Source of the DNA: JBJMHZ01 sp045807125
GTDB taxonomy: Bacteria > Actinomycetota > Actinomycetes > JAWWOL01
DNA: 64,000 bases
Direction: 5' to 3'
Assembly: GCA_045807125.1 (NCBI GenBank)
Contig: JBJMHZ010000042.1
Coordinates: forward strand, 294,886-358,885
How positions within the stretch are numbered: position 1 is the stretch's first letter; every line of letters starts with the position of its first letter. This document shows positions 47,881 through 57,147 of the stretch, piece by piece. The notes beneath the pieces are model-generated. The model did no database searches. It saw only the letters and a list, made by a program, of their open reading frames with translations, and had not been told where the DNA came from. The position numbers and the translations under genes were made by a program.

Positions 47881-48531
47881 TCAGTTCTCGGTCGATGTAC
47901 GGACAGCCGACCTGGCGTGGTCCGTGCTCGTGCTGGGGGAAGGGACGGGGGTCCCGGTGGGGTCGGCCCTCGTTGCTCTCGTCGAGCTCGCCCGCTCGGT
48001 CTCGATCAGCTCGTCGAGCCAGCGGACCTCGCGCTCCGCCGACTCGAGGCCGTGCCGCTGGAGCTCGGCGGTGTAGCCGTCGAGCTTGGCCCTGGTGCGG
48101 GTGAGGGCGGTGCGGAACGAGTGCGCGCGCTCCTCGAGGCGGCTGCGCCGGCCCTCCAGGATGCGCATGCGGGTCTGCGCGTCGGTCTGGGCGAAGAAGG
48201 CGAAGTGGACGCCGAAGTTCTCGTCCTCCCAGGCCGACGGACCGGCCTCGGCGAGCAGCTCCTGGAACCGCTCCTTGCCCTCGGCGGTCAGCTTGTAGAT
48301 CACCTTGCCCCTGCGGGCCGACAGCGTGGCCGGCTCGTTGGCCGAGGTGTCCTCGCAGATCCACCCGGCCGCCCGCAGGTCGCGAAGGGCGGGGTAGAGC
48401 GAGCCGTACGACAGGGCCCGGAAGCTGCCGAGCACCGTGTTGAGCCGCTTGCGCAGCTCGTAGCCGTGCAGCGGGGACTCGTGCAGCAGGCCGAGCACGG
48501 CGAGCTCCAGCACGCCGCTCCTCCTGCTCAT
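47881..48531 (-). CDS. PadR family transcriptional regulator
   Basis: A 216-residue regulator. The winged helix at the N-terminus has [38 protein letters not shown] and [20 protein letters not shown]-terminal helical dimerisation domain and a disordered S/T-rich tail follow. It matches Rv0047c, paired with ino1. A 33-bp palindrome lies 42 bp upstream of its start and is the likely operator, suggesting autoregulation and control of ino1. ATG at 48531 after GAGGCGG. Confidence 0.92.
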   Translation of the reverse strand: MSRRSGVLELAVLGLLHESPLHGYELRKRLNTVLGSFRALSYGSLYPALRDLRAAGWICEDTSANEPATLSARRGKVIYKLTAEGKERFQELLAEAGPSAWEDENFGVHFAFFAQTDAQTRMRILEGRRSRLEERAHSFRTALTRTRAKLDGYTAELQRHGLESAEREVRWLDELIETERASSTRATRADPTGTPVPSPSTSTDHARSAVRTSTEN

Positions 48532-48572
48532 CGCCGCCTCCTGCCGCCGTTCGGATGGCCTGCCGGACCGCT

Positions 48573-48605
48573 CGTTGCGATGTATCGAGCTGATACATCG
48601 CAACG
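48573..48605. promoter_or_regulatory. Near-perfect 33-bp palindromic operator upstream of the PadR gene
   Basis: CGTTGCGATGTATC, a 5-bp centre GAGCT, then GATACATCGCAACG: two exact 14-bp inverted arms. The inner ATGTAT/ATACAT half-sites match the ATGT-x8-ACAT type bound by PadR proteins. It lies between the divergent PadR and DUF5318 genes and could affect both. Confidence 0.88.
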
Positions 48606-48730
48606 ATAGCAGAGAGTGAGACCGATGCACGCATGCTCCGGCCCGTGCGGGATATCGGCCCACCAGGGCGGCCCGTCTCGGGGGCGGCTCACCGGCTGCC
48701 CGGCGCAGGCCGCAGGCGTACGCTGACCCG

Positions 48731-49141
48731 GTGGAGACGCCCACCAGATCGGTGATCGACTACGCGCTTGCCCGCCGGGCGACGCTGGCCGATCTGTTCG
48801 CCGGGCGCCGGTCGGCCATCGAGGTGTGCGACGCCCACCCGTACCTGCTGCGCGCCGCGAAGCACCACGGGCAGCAGACCGAGCGGGCGTGCCCCGTCTG
48901 CCGGCGGGAGCGGCTCGTCGAGGTCGTCTACGTCTACGGCGACGAGCTGCGGGAGTCCTCCGGCCAGGCCAGGGCGCTGCGCGAGGTGTCGGCCCTCGCC
49001 CGCCAGTACGGCGAGCTCAACGTCTACGTCGTCGAGGTCTGCGGCCGCTGCGCATGGAACCACCTCACGACGTCGTTCGTTGTGGGCACCGGCGAGACCG
49101 GCCGGCCACGGGCCGCCCGCCGCCGCGCCGGTCGGGAATGA
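48731..49141 (+). CDS. DUF5318 zinc-binding-like protein
   Basis: A 136-residue protein (Rv0049-like). Two C-x2-C pairs, ACPVCRRERL (about residue 54) and VCGRCAWNHL (about residue 103), suggest one zinc site. Between them is VVYVYGDELRESSGQAR. The C-terminal tail is basic. It always precedes ponA in this group, with a 64-bp gap here. Function unknown. GTG start. Confidence 0.88.
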   Translation: METPTRSVIDYALARRATLADLFAGRRSAIEVCDAHPYLLRAAKHHGQQTERACPVCRRERLVEVVYVYGDELRESSGQARALREVSALARQYGELNVYVVEVCGRCAWNHLTTSFVVGTGETGRPRAARRRAGRE

Positions 49142-49205
49142 CGACCGGGGCGGCTCACCCGTCGAGCGTGTTTGCTCGCCCTCCATTTCCGGGGAACCTG
49201 CGCCC

Positions 49206-51491
49206 GTGACCACATCATCAGGCAATCAGCGCCCGCCCTCCGGGCCCGCATCGGTACCGGCCGGGAGGCGGCCGGGCACCGGCGGCTGGGCACCGGCGCC
49301 GGCCACCGGCTGGCGCCGCTTCGTGCCGTCGCGGCGCCTCGTGCTGCTCTGCTGCCTGGCCGTCATGGTGGTCGCGGGCGGCCTCGTCGCCGCGGTGTGG
49401 TTCACCACGTCCATCCCGCAGCCCAACCAGCTCGCGACGGCGCAGACCACGGTGCTGTTCTTCGCCGACGGCAAGCAGGAGATCGGCCGGGTGGGCGCGC
49501 TCAACCGGGTCGACGTGCAGCTCTCGCGGGTGCCGAGGCCGGTGCGCGACGCCGTGCTGGCGGCCGAGGACCGCAACTTCTACCACGAGCCCGGCATCTC
49601 GGTCTCCGGCATCGCGCGGGCGCTGTGGGTCGACGCGCGAGGCGGCGACGTCACCCAGGGCGGGTCCACGATCACCCAGCAGTACGCGAAGAACTACTAC
49701 CTGACCCAGAACCGGACGGTGACCCGCAAGCTGCGCGAGATCGTCATCGCGCTGAAGCTCGACAAGGACCTCTCGAAGGACAAGATCCTCGAGAACTACC
49801 TCAACACCATCTACTTCGGCCGCGGCGCCTACGGCATCGAGGCGGCCGCGAAGGCTTACTTCGGCAAGGACGTCTCCAGGCTGACGCCGGCGGAGGGGGC
49901 CGTGCTCGCCGCGCTCATCCGCGGGCCGGGCTTCTACGACCCGTCCGACCCCGACAACCGGCAGCGCGCGGCCGACCGCTGGCACTACGTCGTCGACGGC
50001 ATGACGAGGCTCGGCTCCATCACCGCCGACCAGGCGTCGTCCATGCGCTACCCGGCGGTGCGAGCGCGGCGCCCGTCGAGCGCCGGACCCAACGGCTTCG
50101 TGGTCCAGATGGTGCACGACGAGCTGCTGCGCAAGGGGTTCACCGACGACCAGATCAACCTCGGCGGCTACCGCGTCATGACGACGATCGACCAGCACGC
50201 CCAGCAGTCGGCCATCGCCGCCGAGACGCAGAGCTTCGCGCGGATCGTCAAGGAGAAGGGCAAGAACCCGCCCGTCAGCAGCCTGGTCGCAGTGCGTCCC
50301 GGTGACGGCGGCATCGTGGCGCTCTACGGCGGGCGCGACTACGGCGCCGGTGGGTGCGCCGACGGCATCGCCTGCTTCAACCTGGCCACCAAGGCGATGG
50401 CCCAGCCAGGGTCGTCGTTCAAGCCCTACACGCTGGCCGCCGCGATAGAGCAGGGCATCGGCATCCGGACCAGGATGGATGGCCCCGCGGTGTGGAACGA
50501 CCCGCAGGGCAAGCAGGTGCGCAACGACTCTGGCGAGACCTGCTTCAACTGCGACCTGGTGACCGGCCTGGCCAAGTCGATCAACACGATCTTCGTCCCG
50601 CTCGCCGACCGGGTGGGCCCGAAGCGGGTGGCGGAGGCCGCGCACGCGGCCGGCATCCCCGACAGCGTCCGGATCGGCGACGCGGGCGGCTACGTCTCCG
50701 ACCGCGTCTCGCTCGGCGTCTACCCGGTGCACCCCATCGACCAGGCGGTCGGCTTCTCGACGTTCGCGGCGCAGGGCAAGCAGGCCGACCCGTACATCGT
50801 GGAGCGGGTCACCAACGCCAGCGGAAAGGTCCTCTACGACGCCCACCCGCACGCGAGCCGGACGTTCAGCAAGGGCATCGCGGCCGACGTCACGTACGCG
50901 ATGCAGCACGTGGTCAGCGAGGGCACCGCGACGGCGGCGCAGCTCGGCGGCGGCCGTCCGGCCGCGGGCAAGACCGGCACCACGCAGAACAACACCAACG
51001 CCTGGTTCATCGGCTACACCGCGCCCGGCCCCGGCCAGATCTGCGCGGCTGTCTGGGTCGGCCACGCCAAGCAGGTGGCCCCGCTGACCGACATCGCCGG
51101 CTACACCGGCGGCGTCTACGGCGGCACGCTGCCGGCGAAGATCTGGAAGTCGTTCATGGACGGGGCGATGCGGGGCAAGCCGGTGGAGCAGTTCCCGCCG
51201 CCCGCCTACGTCGGTCAGCAGCAGAGCATCCAGCCGTCGGCGAGCGCGTCGACGTCCACGAGCCCGTCGCCGACCACCACCAGCCCCTCGCCCACGACCA
51301 CCAGCCCGTCGCCGACGACGACCACGCCGCTGCCGACGACGACTCCGCCCACCACCGGGCCACCGACCACGCCGCCGACGACGACAGTGCCACCACCGAC
51401 GACGACCGCGCCTGGGGCCACCGCCGCGCCGAGCACCGGTGGTGGTCCAGGAGGCGGGGGTGGCGGGGGTGGTGGAGGTGGCGGGGGCTAG
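49206..51491 (+). CDS. ponA: Bifunctional class A penicillin-binding protein (PonA1-like)
   Basis: A 761-residue peptidoglycan synthase. A cytoplasmic proline-rich head and one membrane helix (LVLLCCLAVMVVAGGLVAAV) come first. The GT51 glycosyltransferase follows, with AAEDRNFYHEPG (catalytic Glu), GGSTITQQYAKN and KILENYLNTIYFGRGAYG. The transpeptidase has Ser403 in GSSFKPYT, SIN around residue 460 and AAGKTGTTQNN. There is no PASTA domain; instead the C-terminus is a repeated S-P-S-P-T-T-T stretch and ends in a run of glycines. GTG start at 49206. Confidence 0.95.
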   Translation: MTTSSGNQRPPSGPASVPAGRRPGTGGWAPAPATGWRRFVPSRRLVLLCCLAVMVVAGGLVAAVWFTTSIPQPNQLATAQTTVLFFADGKQEIGRVGALNRVDVQLSRVPRPVRDAVLAAEDRNFYHEPGISVSGIARALWVDARGGDVTQGGSTITQQYAKNYYLTQNRTVTRKLREIVIALKLDKDLSKDKILENYLNTIYFGRGAYGIEAAAKAYFGKDVSRLTPAEGAVLAALIRGPGFYDPSDPDNRQRAADRWHYVVDGMTRLGSITADQASSMRYPAVRARRPSSAGPNGFVVQMVHDELLRKGFTDDQINLGGYRVMTTIDQHAQQSAIAAETQSFARIVKEKGKNPPVSSLVAVRPGDGGIVALYGGRDYGAGGCADGIACFNLATKAMAQPGSSFKPYTLAAAIEQGIGIRTRMDGPAVWNDPQGKQVRNDSGETCFNCDLVTGLAKSINTIFVPLADRVGPKRVAEAAHAAGIPDSVRIGDAGGYVSDRVSLGVYPVHPIDQAVGFSTFAAQGKQADPYIVERVTNASGKVLYDAHPHASRTFSKGIAADVTYAMQHVVSEGTATAAQLGGGRPAAGKTGTTQNNTNAWFIGYTAPGPGQICAAVWVGHAKQVAPLTDIAGYTGGVYGGTLPAKIWKSFMDGAMRGKPVEQFPPPAYVGQQQSIQPSASASTSTSPSPTTTSPSPTTTSPSPTTTTPLPTTTPPTTGPPTTPPTTTVPPPTTTAPGATAAPSTGGGPGGGGGGGGGGGGG

Positions 51492-51539
51492 CGCCGGGTC
51501 AGGCGCCGCGCAGCCGCCCCGAGGCGCCATGATGGCGCC

Positions 51540-52991
51540 ATGACGAGTCCCACCACCGGCACCGGGCTGGTCGAGCCGGCCGTTGACGACCCGTTCGTCG
51601 CGCATGGCAGTGGCCTCATCGGCGGCCCCCTCGGCCGCTGGGCCAGGCGCGGCGGGTCATGGTGGACCCCCGTGCGCGTGCTGCTGCCGCTCACCGTCGT
51701 CGTGCTGATGCTCGGCTGGTGGCAGAAGGAGCCCTGCCTCGGCCATGCGTGGGCCCACGAGTACCAGTACACCCGTGGGTGCTACTCCGATGTGTACGCG
51801 CTGTTCTTCAGCGAGCACCTCAACGAGGGCGCCGTCCCGTACATGGATCACGCGGTGGAGTACCCGGTGCTCACCGGCGGGGTCATGTGGGTGGCGTCCT
51901 CCATCGCGCGGGCGGTCTCCGGCGCCGACTACGCGCCGCTGTGGTTCTTCACGGTCACCGCCGCGATCCTCGGCGCCTGCGCGCTCGTCACCGTGGTCGC
52001 CACGGTGCGGCTCTCGGGTCGCCGCCAGTGGGACGCCGCCCTCGTCGCGATGGCGCCCGTCCTGCTGCTGCATGCCTTCACCAACTGGGACCTGCTGGCT
52101 GCCGCGTTCCTCGCGACCGCCATGGTGGCCTGGGCCCGCCGCCATCCGGTCGCCGCCGGCGTGCTCGTCGGGCTCGGCACGGCGGCGAAGCTGTACCCGG
52201 CGCTGCTGCTGGTCGCCCTGCTGCCGTTGTGCCTGCGCGCCCGCCGGATGCGCGCCTGGGGCGCGGCCAGCGCGGCGGCCGCCGTCACGTGGCTGGTGGT
52301 CAACGCGCCGGTCTTCCTGCTGTGGCGGGACAGCTGGTGGACGTTCTTCAAGCTGAACAAGGAGCGCCCGGCCGACTGGGACTCGCTCTGGTTCCAGCTC
52401 GGCCGCTATACCGAGGGTGCGACCGGTGGCCTCGGCAAGGTGGTCCACGACGTCGTCGCGCCCGTCGTGCCGCCAGGGCAGTCACCGGCGTCGCTCAACT
52501 GGCTGACGATCGCCTGCGTCGTGGCGATGACGGGCCTCGTCCTCGCGCTGGCCTGGTGGGCGCCACGACGGCCGCGCGTCCCGCAGGTCGCGTTCCTCGT
52601 CGTCCTCGCGTTCCTGCTCGGCAACAAGGTGTGGTCCCCGCAGTACGTCATCTGGTACCTGCCGCTCGCGGTGCTGGCGCTGCCGCGATGGCGGCCGCTG
52701 CTCCTCTGGCAGGCCAGCGAGGCGGTGCTGCTGATCACCCGGTTCTATTACTTCGTGCACTCCGACACCGGCAACAAGGGCATCTACATCGGGTGGTACT
52801 TCGCGGCAGTGCTGGTGCGCGACCTCGTCCTGATCGGGCTCGCCGCCCTGGTGGTCCGCGACATCCTGCGGCCCGAGCATGACGTCGTCCGCCGCTCCGG
52901 CATGGACGACCCGGCGGGCGGCGTCCTCACCGACGAGCCCGATCCGGCACCGGTGCGGCGGTCGCGCCGGCGGCGACCGGCGTACGCCTGA
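51540..52991 (+). CDS. GT87-like polytopic membrane protein (Rv0051-like)
   Basis: A 483-residue protein with about ten helices. The loop after the first helix holds DVYALFFSEHLNEGAVPYMD and a following HAVEYPVLTGG, typical of GT-C glycosyltransferases of the GT87 type, which use polyprenyl-phosphate sugars on the outer membrane face. TAAKLYPALLLVALLPLCLR and GNKVWSPQYVIWYLPL are further family blocks. It lies between ponA and rpsF as in M. tuberculosis. Sugar and acceptor are unknown. Confidence 0.8.
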   Translation: MTSPTTGTGLVEPAVDDPFVAHGSGLIGGPLGRWARRGGSWWTPVRVLLPLTVVVLMLGWWQKEPCLGHAWAHEYQYTRGCYSDVYALFFSEHLNEGAVPYMDHAVEYPVLTGGVMWVASSIARAVSGADYAPLWFFTVTAAILGACALVTVVATVRLSGRRQWDAALVAMAPVLLLHAFTNWDLLAAAFLATAMVAWARRHPVAAGVLVGLGTAAKLYPALLLVALLPLCLRARRMRAWGAASAAAAVTWLVVNAPVFLLWRDSWWTFFKLNKERPADWDSLWFQLGRYTEGATGGLGKVVHDVVAPVVPPGQSPASLNWLTIACVVAMTGLVLALAWWAPRRPRVPQVAFLVVLAFLLGNKVWSPQYVIWYLPLAVLALPRWRPLLLWQASEAVLLITRFYYFVHSDTGNKGIYIGWYFAAVLVRDLVLIGLAALVVRDILRPEHDVVRRSGMDDPAGGVLTDEPDPAPVRRSRRRRPAYA

Positions 52992-53027
52992 GCCGGCAAC
53001 CGAGCGAGCAGGCGGGAGGATGCGAAC

Positions 53028-53849
53028 GTGCGGATCGCGACCTGGAACGTCAACAGCGTCCTCGCGAGGCTGCCCAGGCTGAACGAGTGGCTTGAGTCGG
53101 CGCAGCCGGACGTGCTGTGCCTCCAGGAGATCAAGTGCACCGCCGACGCCTTCCCCGGCGAGGGGGCGGAGGCGCTCGGCTACGAGATCGCCGCCAACGG
53201 CGACGGCCGCTGGAACGGGGTCGCCGTCCTGTCCCGCATCGGGCTCGCCGAGGTGTCGCTCGGCTTTCCCGGCCAGCCGCCGTACGCGCCGCCGCCCGAC
53301 GAGGACGATCCGGCGCTCATCGGGGCACCGCCCATGGTCGAGGCGAGGGCGGTCGGAGCCACCTGCGGTCCGCTCCGGATCTGGTCGCTGTACGTCCCCA
53401 ACGGGCGATCGCTGGACAGCCCGCACTACCCGTACAAGCTCGAGTGGCTGGCAGCGCTGAAGGACGCGCTGGCTCCGGAGATCGCGACCGGCTCGCCGTT
53501 CGTCGTGGCCGGCGACTTCAACATCGCGCCGGCCGACCAGGACGTCTGGGATCCGGCGGCGTTCGCCGGCTCGACGCACGTCACCGACGCCGAGCGGCGG
53601 GCGCTCGCCGACCTGCGCGGGCTCGGCCTGACCGACGTGCTGCCGCGCGCCATGAAGCACGACACGCCCTACACGTACTGGGACTACCGGGCCGGGATGT
53701 TCCACAAGAACCAGGGCATGCGGATCGACCTGGTCTATGCGAGCCCACCGGTCGCGACGGCGGTCCAGGACGCGTACGTCGACCGCGACGCGCGCAAGGG
53801 CAAGGGGCCGTCCGACCACGCGCCGGTGGTCGTCGACGTGGACCTGTAG
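53028..53849 (+). CDS. xthA: Exodeoxyribonuclease III
   Basis: A 273-residue AP endonuclease/3'-exonuclease of the EEP family. RIATWNVNSVLARLPRL, LCLQEIKCTADAFP (catalytic Glu), VAGDFNIAPADQDVWD and the final GPSDHAPVVVDV (catalytic Asp/His) are all present. GTG at 53028 after GGGAGGA. It faces the AP-endonuclease-2-like gene, giving two base-excision repair enzymes side by side. Confidence 0.95.
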   Translation: MRIATWNVNSVLARLPRLNEWLESAQPDVLCLQEIKCTADAFPGEGAEALGYEIAANGDGRWNGVAVLSRIGLAEVSLGFPGQPPYAPPPDEDDPALIGAPPMVEARAVGATCGPLRIWSLYVPNGRSLDSPHYPYKLEWLAALKDALAPEIATGSPFVVAGDFNIAPADQDVWDPAAFAGSTHVTDAERRALADLRGLGLTDVLPRAMKHDTPYTYWDYRAGMFHKNQGMRIDLVYASPPVATAVQDAYVDRDARKGKGPSDHAPVVVDVDL

Positions 53850-53862
53850 CCGGGCGCGCGGG

Positions 53863-54630
53863 TCAGCGCGGCAACCGCTCGCGCAGGAGCGCGATGTCGG
53901 CCGACTGACCCTCGACGCCGCCCGGCGTCTCGCAGACCACCGGGGCGCCGGCCGCCTCGACGACGGCGACCAGCGCGGCGGGCTCGATGCGGCCGGAGCC
54001 GAAGTTCTCGTGGCGGTCGCGCCCGGAGTCGAACGGGTCCTTGGAGTCGTTGGCGTGGACGAGGTCGATCCGGCCGGTGATGGCCTTGACCCGGTCGACG
54101 ATGCCGAGCAGCTCCTCGCCGCCCGCGTGCGCGTGGCAGGTGTCGAGGCAGAACCCGACGCCGTGCTCGCCGACCGCGTCCCAGAGCCTGGCGAGGCTGT
54201 CGAACCTCCGGCAGCACGCGTTGTCGCCGCCGGCGGTGTTCTCGATCAGGATCGGCAGCGGGTACTGGGCTCGCTCGAAGGTCTTGCGCCAGTTGGCGAA
54301 GCCCTCCGCGATGTCGTCGCCCTTGCCCACGTGGCCGCCGTGCACGATGAGCGCGGCCGCACCGATCGCCGCGGCGCCCTCGGCGTGCTGGGCGAGGATC
54401 TTGCGGCTCGGGATGCGGATCCGGCTGTTGGTCGTCGCGACGTTGACGAGGTACGGCGCGTGCACGTACAGGGTCACGTCCGCGGCCCGCAGGGTCTCGG
54501 CGTCGTCCCTCGGCGGTGGTTTCTGCCACCCCTGCGGGTCGCCGAGGAAGAACTGGACGAGATCAGCGCCGCGAGCGGCTGCCTCGGCCAGCGGATCGGC
54601 CGCGTCGACGTGGGCACCGATGGCGAGCAT
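53863..54630 (-). CDS. nfo: AP endonuclease family 2 / endonuclease IV-like
   Basis: A 255-residue TIM barrel. [12 protein letters not shown] at the start, [68 protein letters not shown] and VVCETPGG carry the His, Glu and Asp residues that bind three zinc ions in endonuclease IV. It is slightly shorter than E. coli Nfo (285). It converges on xthA. Some members of this fold are sugar isomerases, but the DSK and R-H-E-N motifs favour the nuclease. Confidence 0.9.
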   Translation of the reverse strand: MLAIGAHVDAADPLAEAAARGADLVQFFLGDPQGWQKPPPRDDAETLRAADVTLYVHAPYLVNVATTNSRIRIPSRKILAQHAEGAAAIGAAALIVHGGHVGKGDDIAEGFANWRKTFERAQYPLPILIENTAGGDNACCRRFDSLARLWDAVGEHGVGFCLDTCHAHAGGEELLGIVDRVKAITGRIDLVHANDSKDPFDSGRDRHENFGSGRIEPAALVAVVEAAGAPVVCETPGGVEGQSADIALLRERLPR

Positions 54631-54706
54631 GCCCCCGAGGGTAGCCCGCGGTCGGCGGGACGGTCAGCGACCGGCTCGCGCCCTCGTGCCGATGAGCGGC
54701 GTGCGA

Positions 54707-55090
54707 TCAGCCCTCGTCAAGGCACAGGCAGAAGGGATGGCCGGCCGGGTCGAGGAGCACCCGGACGTTCTCCTGCGGTTGGGCCGTGGCCACGGTGGCT
54801 CCGAGGGCGACCGCTTCGGCGACCGCCGAATCGAGGTCGCCGACCTGGACGTCGAGGTGCATCATCGTGCGCTGCTCCCCGGCGACCGGCGGCCAGACGG
54901 GAGCCTGGTAGCCGGTCGCCTGCTGGAGCACGAGGTAGATCGATCCCTCGGGAGCGGCAAGGACGACCGTTCCCGGTTCCTCGTGCCCGACGGGCCAACC
55001 GAGCAGCTTCGAGTAGAACGCTGCGAGCGCTTCCGGATCCGGGGCCTCGACCGCGATTCCCCACCACATGCCGCCCGTTCGAGATCGCAT
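54707..55090 (-). CDS. VOC (glyoxalase-like) family protein
   Basis: About 127 residues with two beta-alpha-beta-beta-beta units: WGIAVEAPDPEALAAFYSKL, LGWPVGHEEPGTVVLAAPEG, then MMHLDVQVGDLDSAVAEAVA, ALGATVATAQP and VLLDPAGHPFCLCLDE. Such proteins are dioxygenases, resistance or unknown binding proteins; the His in MMHLDV and Glu near the C-terminus may bind metal. An in-frame GTG at 55108 is an alternative start. Confidence 0.82.
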   Translation of the reverse strand: MRSRTGGMWWGIAVEAPDPEALAAFYSKLLGWPVGHEEPGTVVLAAPEGSIYLVLQQATGYQAPVWPPVAGEQRTMMHLDVQVGDLDSAVAEAVALGATVATAQPQENVRVLLDPAGHPFCLCLDEG

Positions 55091-55302
55091 GCTCCCAGCT
55101 TGTCGCACGGCTCGTGGTCACGTCCACGGGCCCTCGATCCAACCGCCGGGGAGGGGCGGTGGGCTCGCCGGTAGCACGATCGCGATGGCGCAGCGGCGGT
55201 CGAGCCGGTCCGGTGGACGACCGGCCGGGCTGTGGACGACGGCGCTGCCGTCGCCGCCGGCCCGTAGGGTCGGTGCCGTCCTGGTCCCGGCTGGCGAAGG
55301 AG

Positions 55303-55381
55303 TTGGGCCGTGCCGACGATGGCTGCTACCCTCGACGCTTGCGTGCTTGACGCAAACCCTCCTGCCACGGAGAGACCGTGG
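55303..55381 (+). promoter_or_regulatory. Promoter and leader of the rpsF operon
   Basis: TTGGGC (55303-55308), an 18-bp spacer and TACCCT (55327-55332) form a plausible housekeeping promoter. The leader then holds TTGCGT-GCTTG-ACGCAA (55339-55355) and CCACGG-AGAGA-CCGTGG (55365-55381) hairpins followed by CCGCC. The second could be part of an S6:S18 autoregulatory leader, but I cannot confirm it. The rest of the 321-bp gap from 55091 shows no gene. Confidence 0.4.
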
Positions 55382-55411
55382 CCGCCTGAGTCCGAAGGAG
55401 GTGGGTTCGCC

Positions 55412-55702
55412 GTGCGTCGCTACGAGTTGATGGTCATCCTCGATCCCGATCTCGAGGAGCGCGTGATCGCCCCGTCGCTCGACCAGTTCCTGGGCGTCGT
55501 CCGCCAGGGGGGCGGCACCGTCGAGAAGGTCGACGTGTGGGGCCGCCGCCGGCTGTCGTACGAGATCGGCAAGAAGGTCGAGGGCATCTACGCGGTCATC
55601 GACCTGACCGCCGAGCCCGACACCGTCAAGGAGCTCGACCGCCAGCTCAACCTCAACGAGGCTGTGCTGCGCACCAAGCTGATCCGCCCGGACGTCCGCT
55701 GA
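55412..55702 (+). CDS. rpsF: 30S ribosomal protein S6
   Basis: A 96-residue protein: [20 protein letters not shown], then [20 protein letters not shown] and [22 protein letters not shown]. All are standard S6 blocks. GTG start at 55412; AAGGAGG lies 10-16 bases upstream, a slightly long spacing. Confidence 0.96.
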   Translation: MRRYELMVILDPDLEERVIAPSLDQFLGVVRQGGGTVEKVDVWGRRRLSYEIGKKVEGIYAVIDLTAEPDTVKELDRQLNLNEAVLRTKLIRPDVR

Positions 55703-55745
55703 CACCTCCTGCCCTGCGGGTCCGCACCCTGCGAAGGACGCTCAC

Positions 55746-56261
55746 ATGGCCAACGAGACAACCTTGACGATCATCGGCAACATCACCAACGACCCCGAGC
55801 TCCGCTTCACGCCGAGCGGCGCGGCGGTCGCCAACTTCACCATCGCCTCCACGCCGCGCACCCTCGACCGCCAGTCCGGCGAGTGGAAGGACGGCGAGAC
55901 GCTGTTCATGCGCTGCAGCCTGTGGCGCGAGGCTGCGGAGAACGTCGCCGAGTCGCTCCAGCGCGGCACCCGGGTGATCGCGACCGGCCGTCTGAAGAGC
56001 CGCAGCTACGAGACGAAGGAAGGCGAGAAGCGCACGGTCACCGAGCTCGACGTCGACGAGATCGGCCCCTCGCTGCGCTACGCCACGGCCAAGGTCAACA
56101 AGACCCAGCGCGGCGGTGGTGGCGGTGGCTTCAGTGGTGGCGGCGGCGGCGGTGGCTTCGGTGCCGGCGCCCCGGCCTCCGGTGGCGGTGGCAGCGCCGC
56201 CCCGGCTGACGACCCGTGGGCCTCCAGCCCCGCCGGTGGCTACGACGAGCCGCCGTTCTAG
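55746..56261 (+). CDS. ssb: Single-stranded DNA-binding protein
   Basis: A 171-residue SSB. The OB fold covers residues 1-112 ([60 protein letters not shown]). The tail is glycine-rich (runs of GGGGGF) and ends in acidic DEPPF, the partner-binding tip. The second gene of the rpsF-ssb-rpsR-rplI operon. Confidence 0.97.
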   Translation: MANETTLTIIGNITNDPELRFTPSGAAVANFTIASTPRTLDRQSGEWKDGETLFMRCSLWREAAENVAESLQRGTRVIATGRLKSRSYETKEGEKRTVTELDVDEIGPSLRYATAKVNKTQRGGGGGGFSGGGGGGGFGAGAPASGGGGSAAPADDPWASSPAGGYDEPPF

Positions 56262-56342
56262 CCCCCGGTCAGCTCCCACCTCCTTCCCCACTGCTTCCAT
56301 GCCCGGCGGTGCCCGCCGGGCCCGAGACGACTCGGAGCATTC

Positions 56343-56582
56343 ATGCCCAAGCCATCGGCTACCCGCAAGCCGAAGAAGAAGGTGTGCGTCTTCTGCAAGG
56401 AGAAGATCGCATACGTCGATTACAAGGACACCGGCCTGTTGCGCAAGTTCATCTCCGACCGCGGCAAGATCCGCGCGCGTCGGGTCACCGGCAACTGCAG
56501 CCAGCACCAGCGTGACGTCGCGGTCGCCATCAAGAACAGTCGCGAGATGGCGCTGCTGCCCTACACCAGCACCGCGCGCTAG
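56343..56582 (+). CDS. rpsR: 30S ribosomal protein S18
   Basis: A 79-residue S18. It keeps C-x2-C ([10 protein letters not shown]) and a later NCSQHQ, so it is the zinc-binding (C+) form; some actinobacteria carry a second zinc-free copy elsewhere. The end [19 protein letters not shown] is typical. Confidence 0.97.
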   Translation: MPKPSATRKPKKKVCVFCKEKIAYVDYKDTGLLRKFISDRGKIRARRVTGNCSQHQRDVAVAIKNSREMALLPYTSTAR

Positions 56583-56594
56583 GAGGCGGCCACG

Positions 56595-57041
56595 ATGAAG
56601 CTCATCCTCAAGCAGGAGGTCGCCGGCCTCGGCGAGCCCGGTGACATCGTCGAGGTCAGGGACGGCTACGGCCGCAACTACCTCGTGCCGCAAGGCCTCG
56701 CCATCGTGGCGACGCGCGGTGCCGAGAAGGAGGCCGCGATGATCCGTCGCGGCCGCGACGTCCGGGAGATCCGCGACCGCTCGCAGGCGCAGGAGGTCGC
56801 GGCTCGCCTCGGCGGCCTGAGCGTCCAGCTGCCGGCCAGGGCCGGCGGCGAGGGCCGCCTGTTCGGGTCGGTCACCGCCGCGGACATCGCCGAGGCGGTC
56901 ACGTCGGCCGGTGGGCCGAGCCTCGACCGGCGCCGCATCGAGCTCGGCGCGCCCATCAAGACCCTCGGCACGCACCGGGTCACCGTCCGGCTCCACCCGG
57001 AGGTCACCGCCGCGGTCGACGTCGAGGTCGTCAAGGGCTGA
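56595..57041 (+). CDS. rplI: 50S ribosomal protein L9
   Basis: A 148-residue L9. The N-terminal domain MKLILKQEVAGLGEPGDIVE, with the GYGRNYLVPQGLA RNA-binding block, is joined by a long helix to the C-terminal GRLFGSVTAADIAEAV domain ending in HPEVTAAVDVEVV. A hairpin terminator follows 18 bp after the stop. Confidence 0.97.
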   Translation: MKLILKQEVAGLGEPGDIVEVRDGYGRNYLVPQGLAIVATRGAEKEAAMIRRGRDVREIRDRSQAQEVAARLGGLSVQLPARAGGEGRLFGSVTAADIAEAVTSAGGPSLDRRRIELGAPIKTLGTHRVTVRLHPEVTAAVDVEVVKG

Positions 57042-57059
57042 CGCCCGCTCGACCCACGG

Positions 57060-57089
57060 CGCAGCCCCTCGGATCCCCGGGGGGCTGCG
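57060..57089 (+). terminator. rplI operon terminator
   Basis: CGCAGCCCC (57060-57068) pairs with GGGGCTGCG (57081-57089) around a loop TCGGATCCCCGG, directly after rplI. A short T/G-rich stretch (TCGTGT) follows. Confidence 0.75.
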
Positions 57090-57147
57090 TCGTGTCAGGC
57101 CGGTGGCTCCAGCCCGACGGCGCTTGCAGGAGAGCCTGCAGGACAGC

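Noticed and set aside
51401..51491. Poly-glycine end of ponA as a possible frameshift artefact
   Set aside because: The frame runs smoothly from the transpeptidase through the T/P region into the glycine run and a proper stop, so it is accepted as coding.
57125..57146. TTGCAGG/CCTGCAG-type hairpin after rplI
   Set aside because: Short stem with a mismatch; could be a weak terminator for the TPR-like gene but is not convincing.
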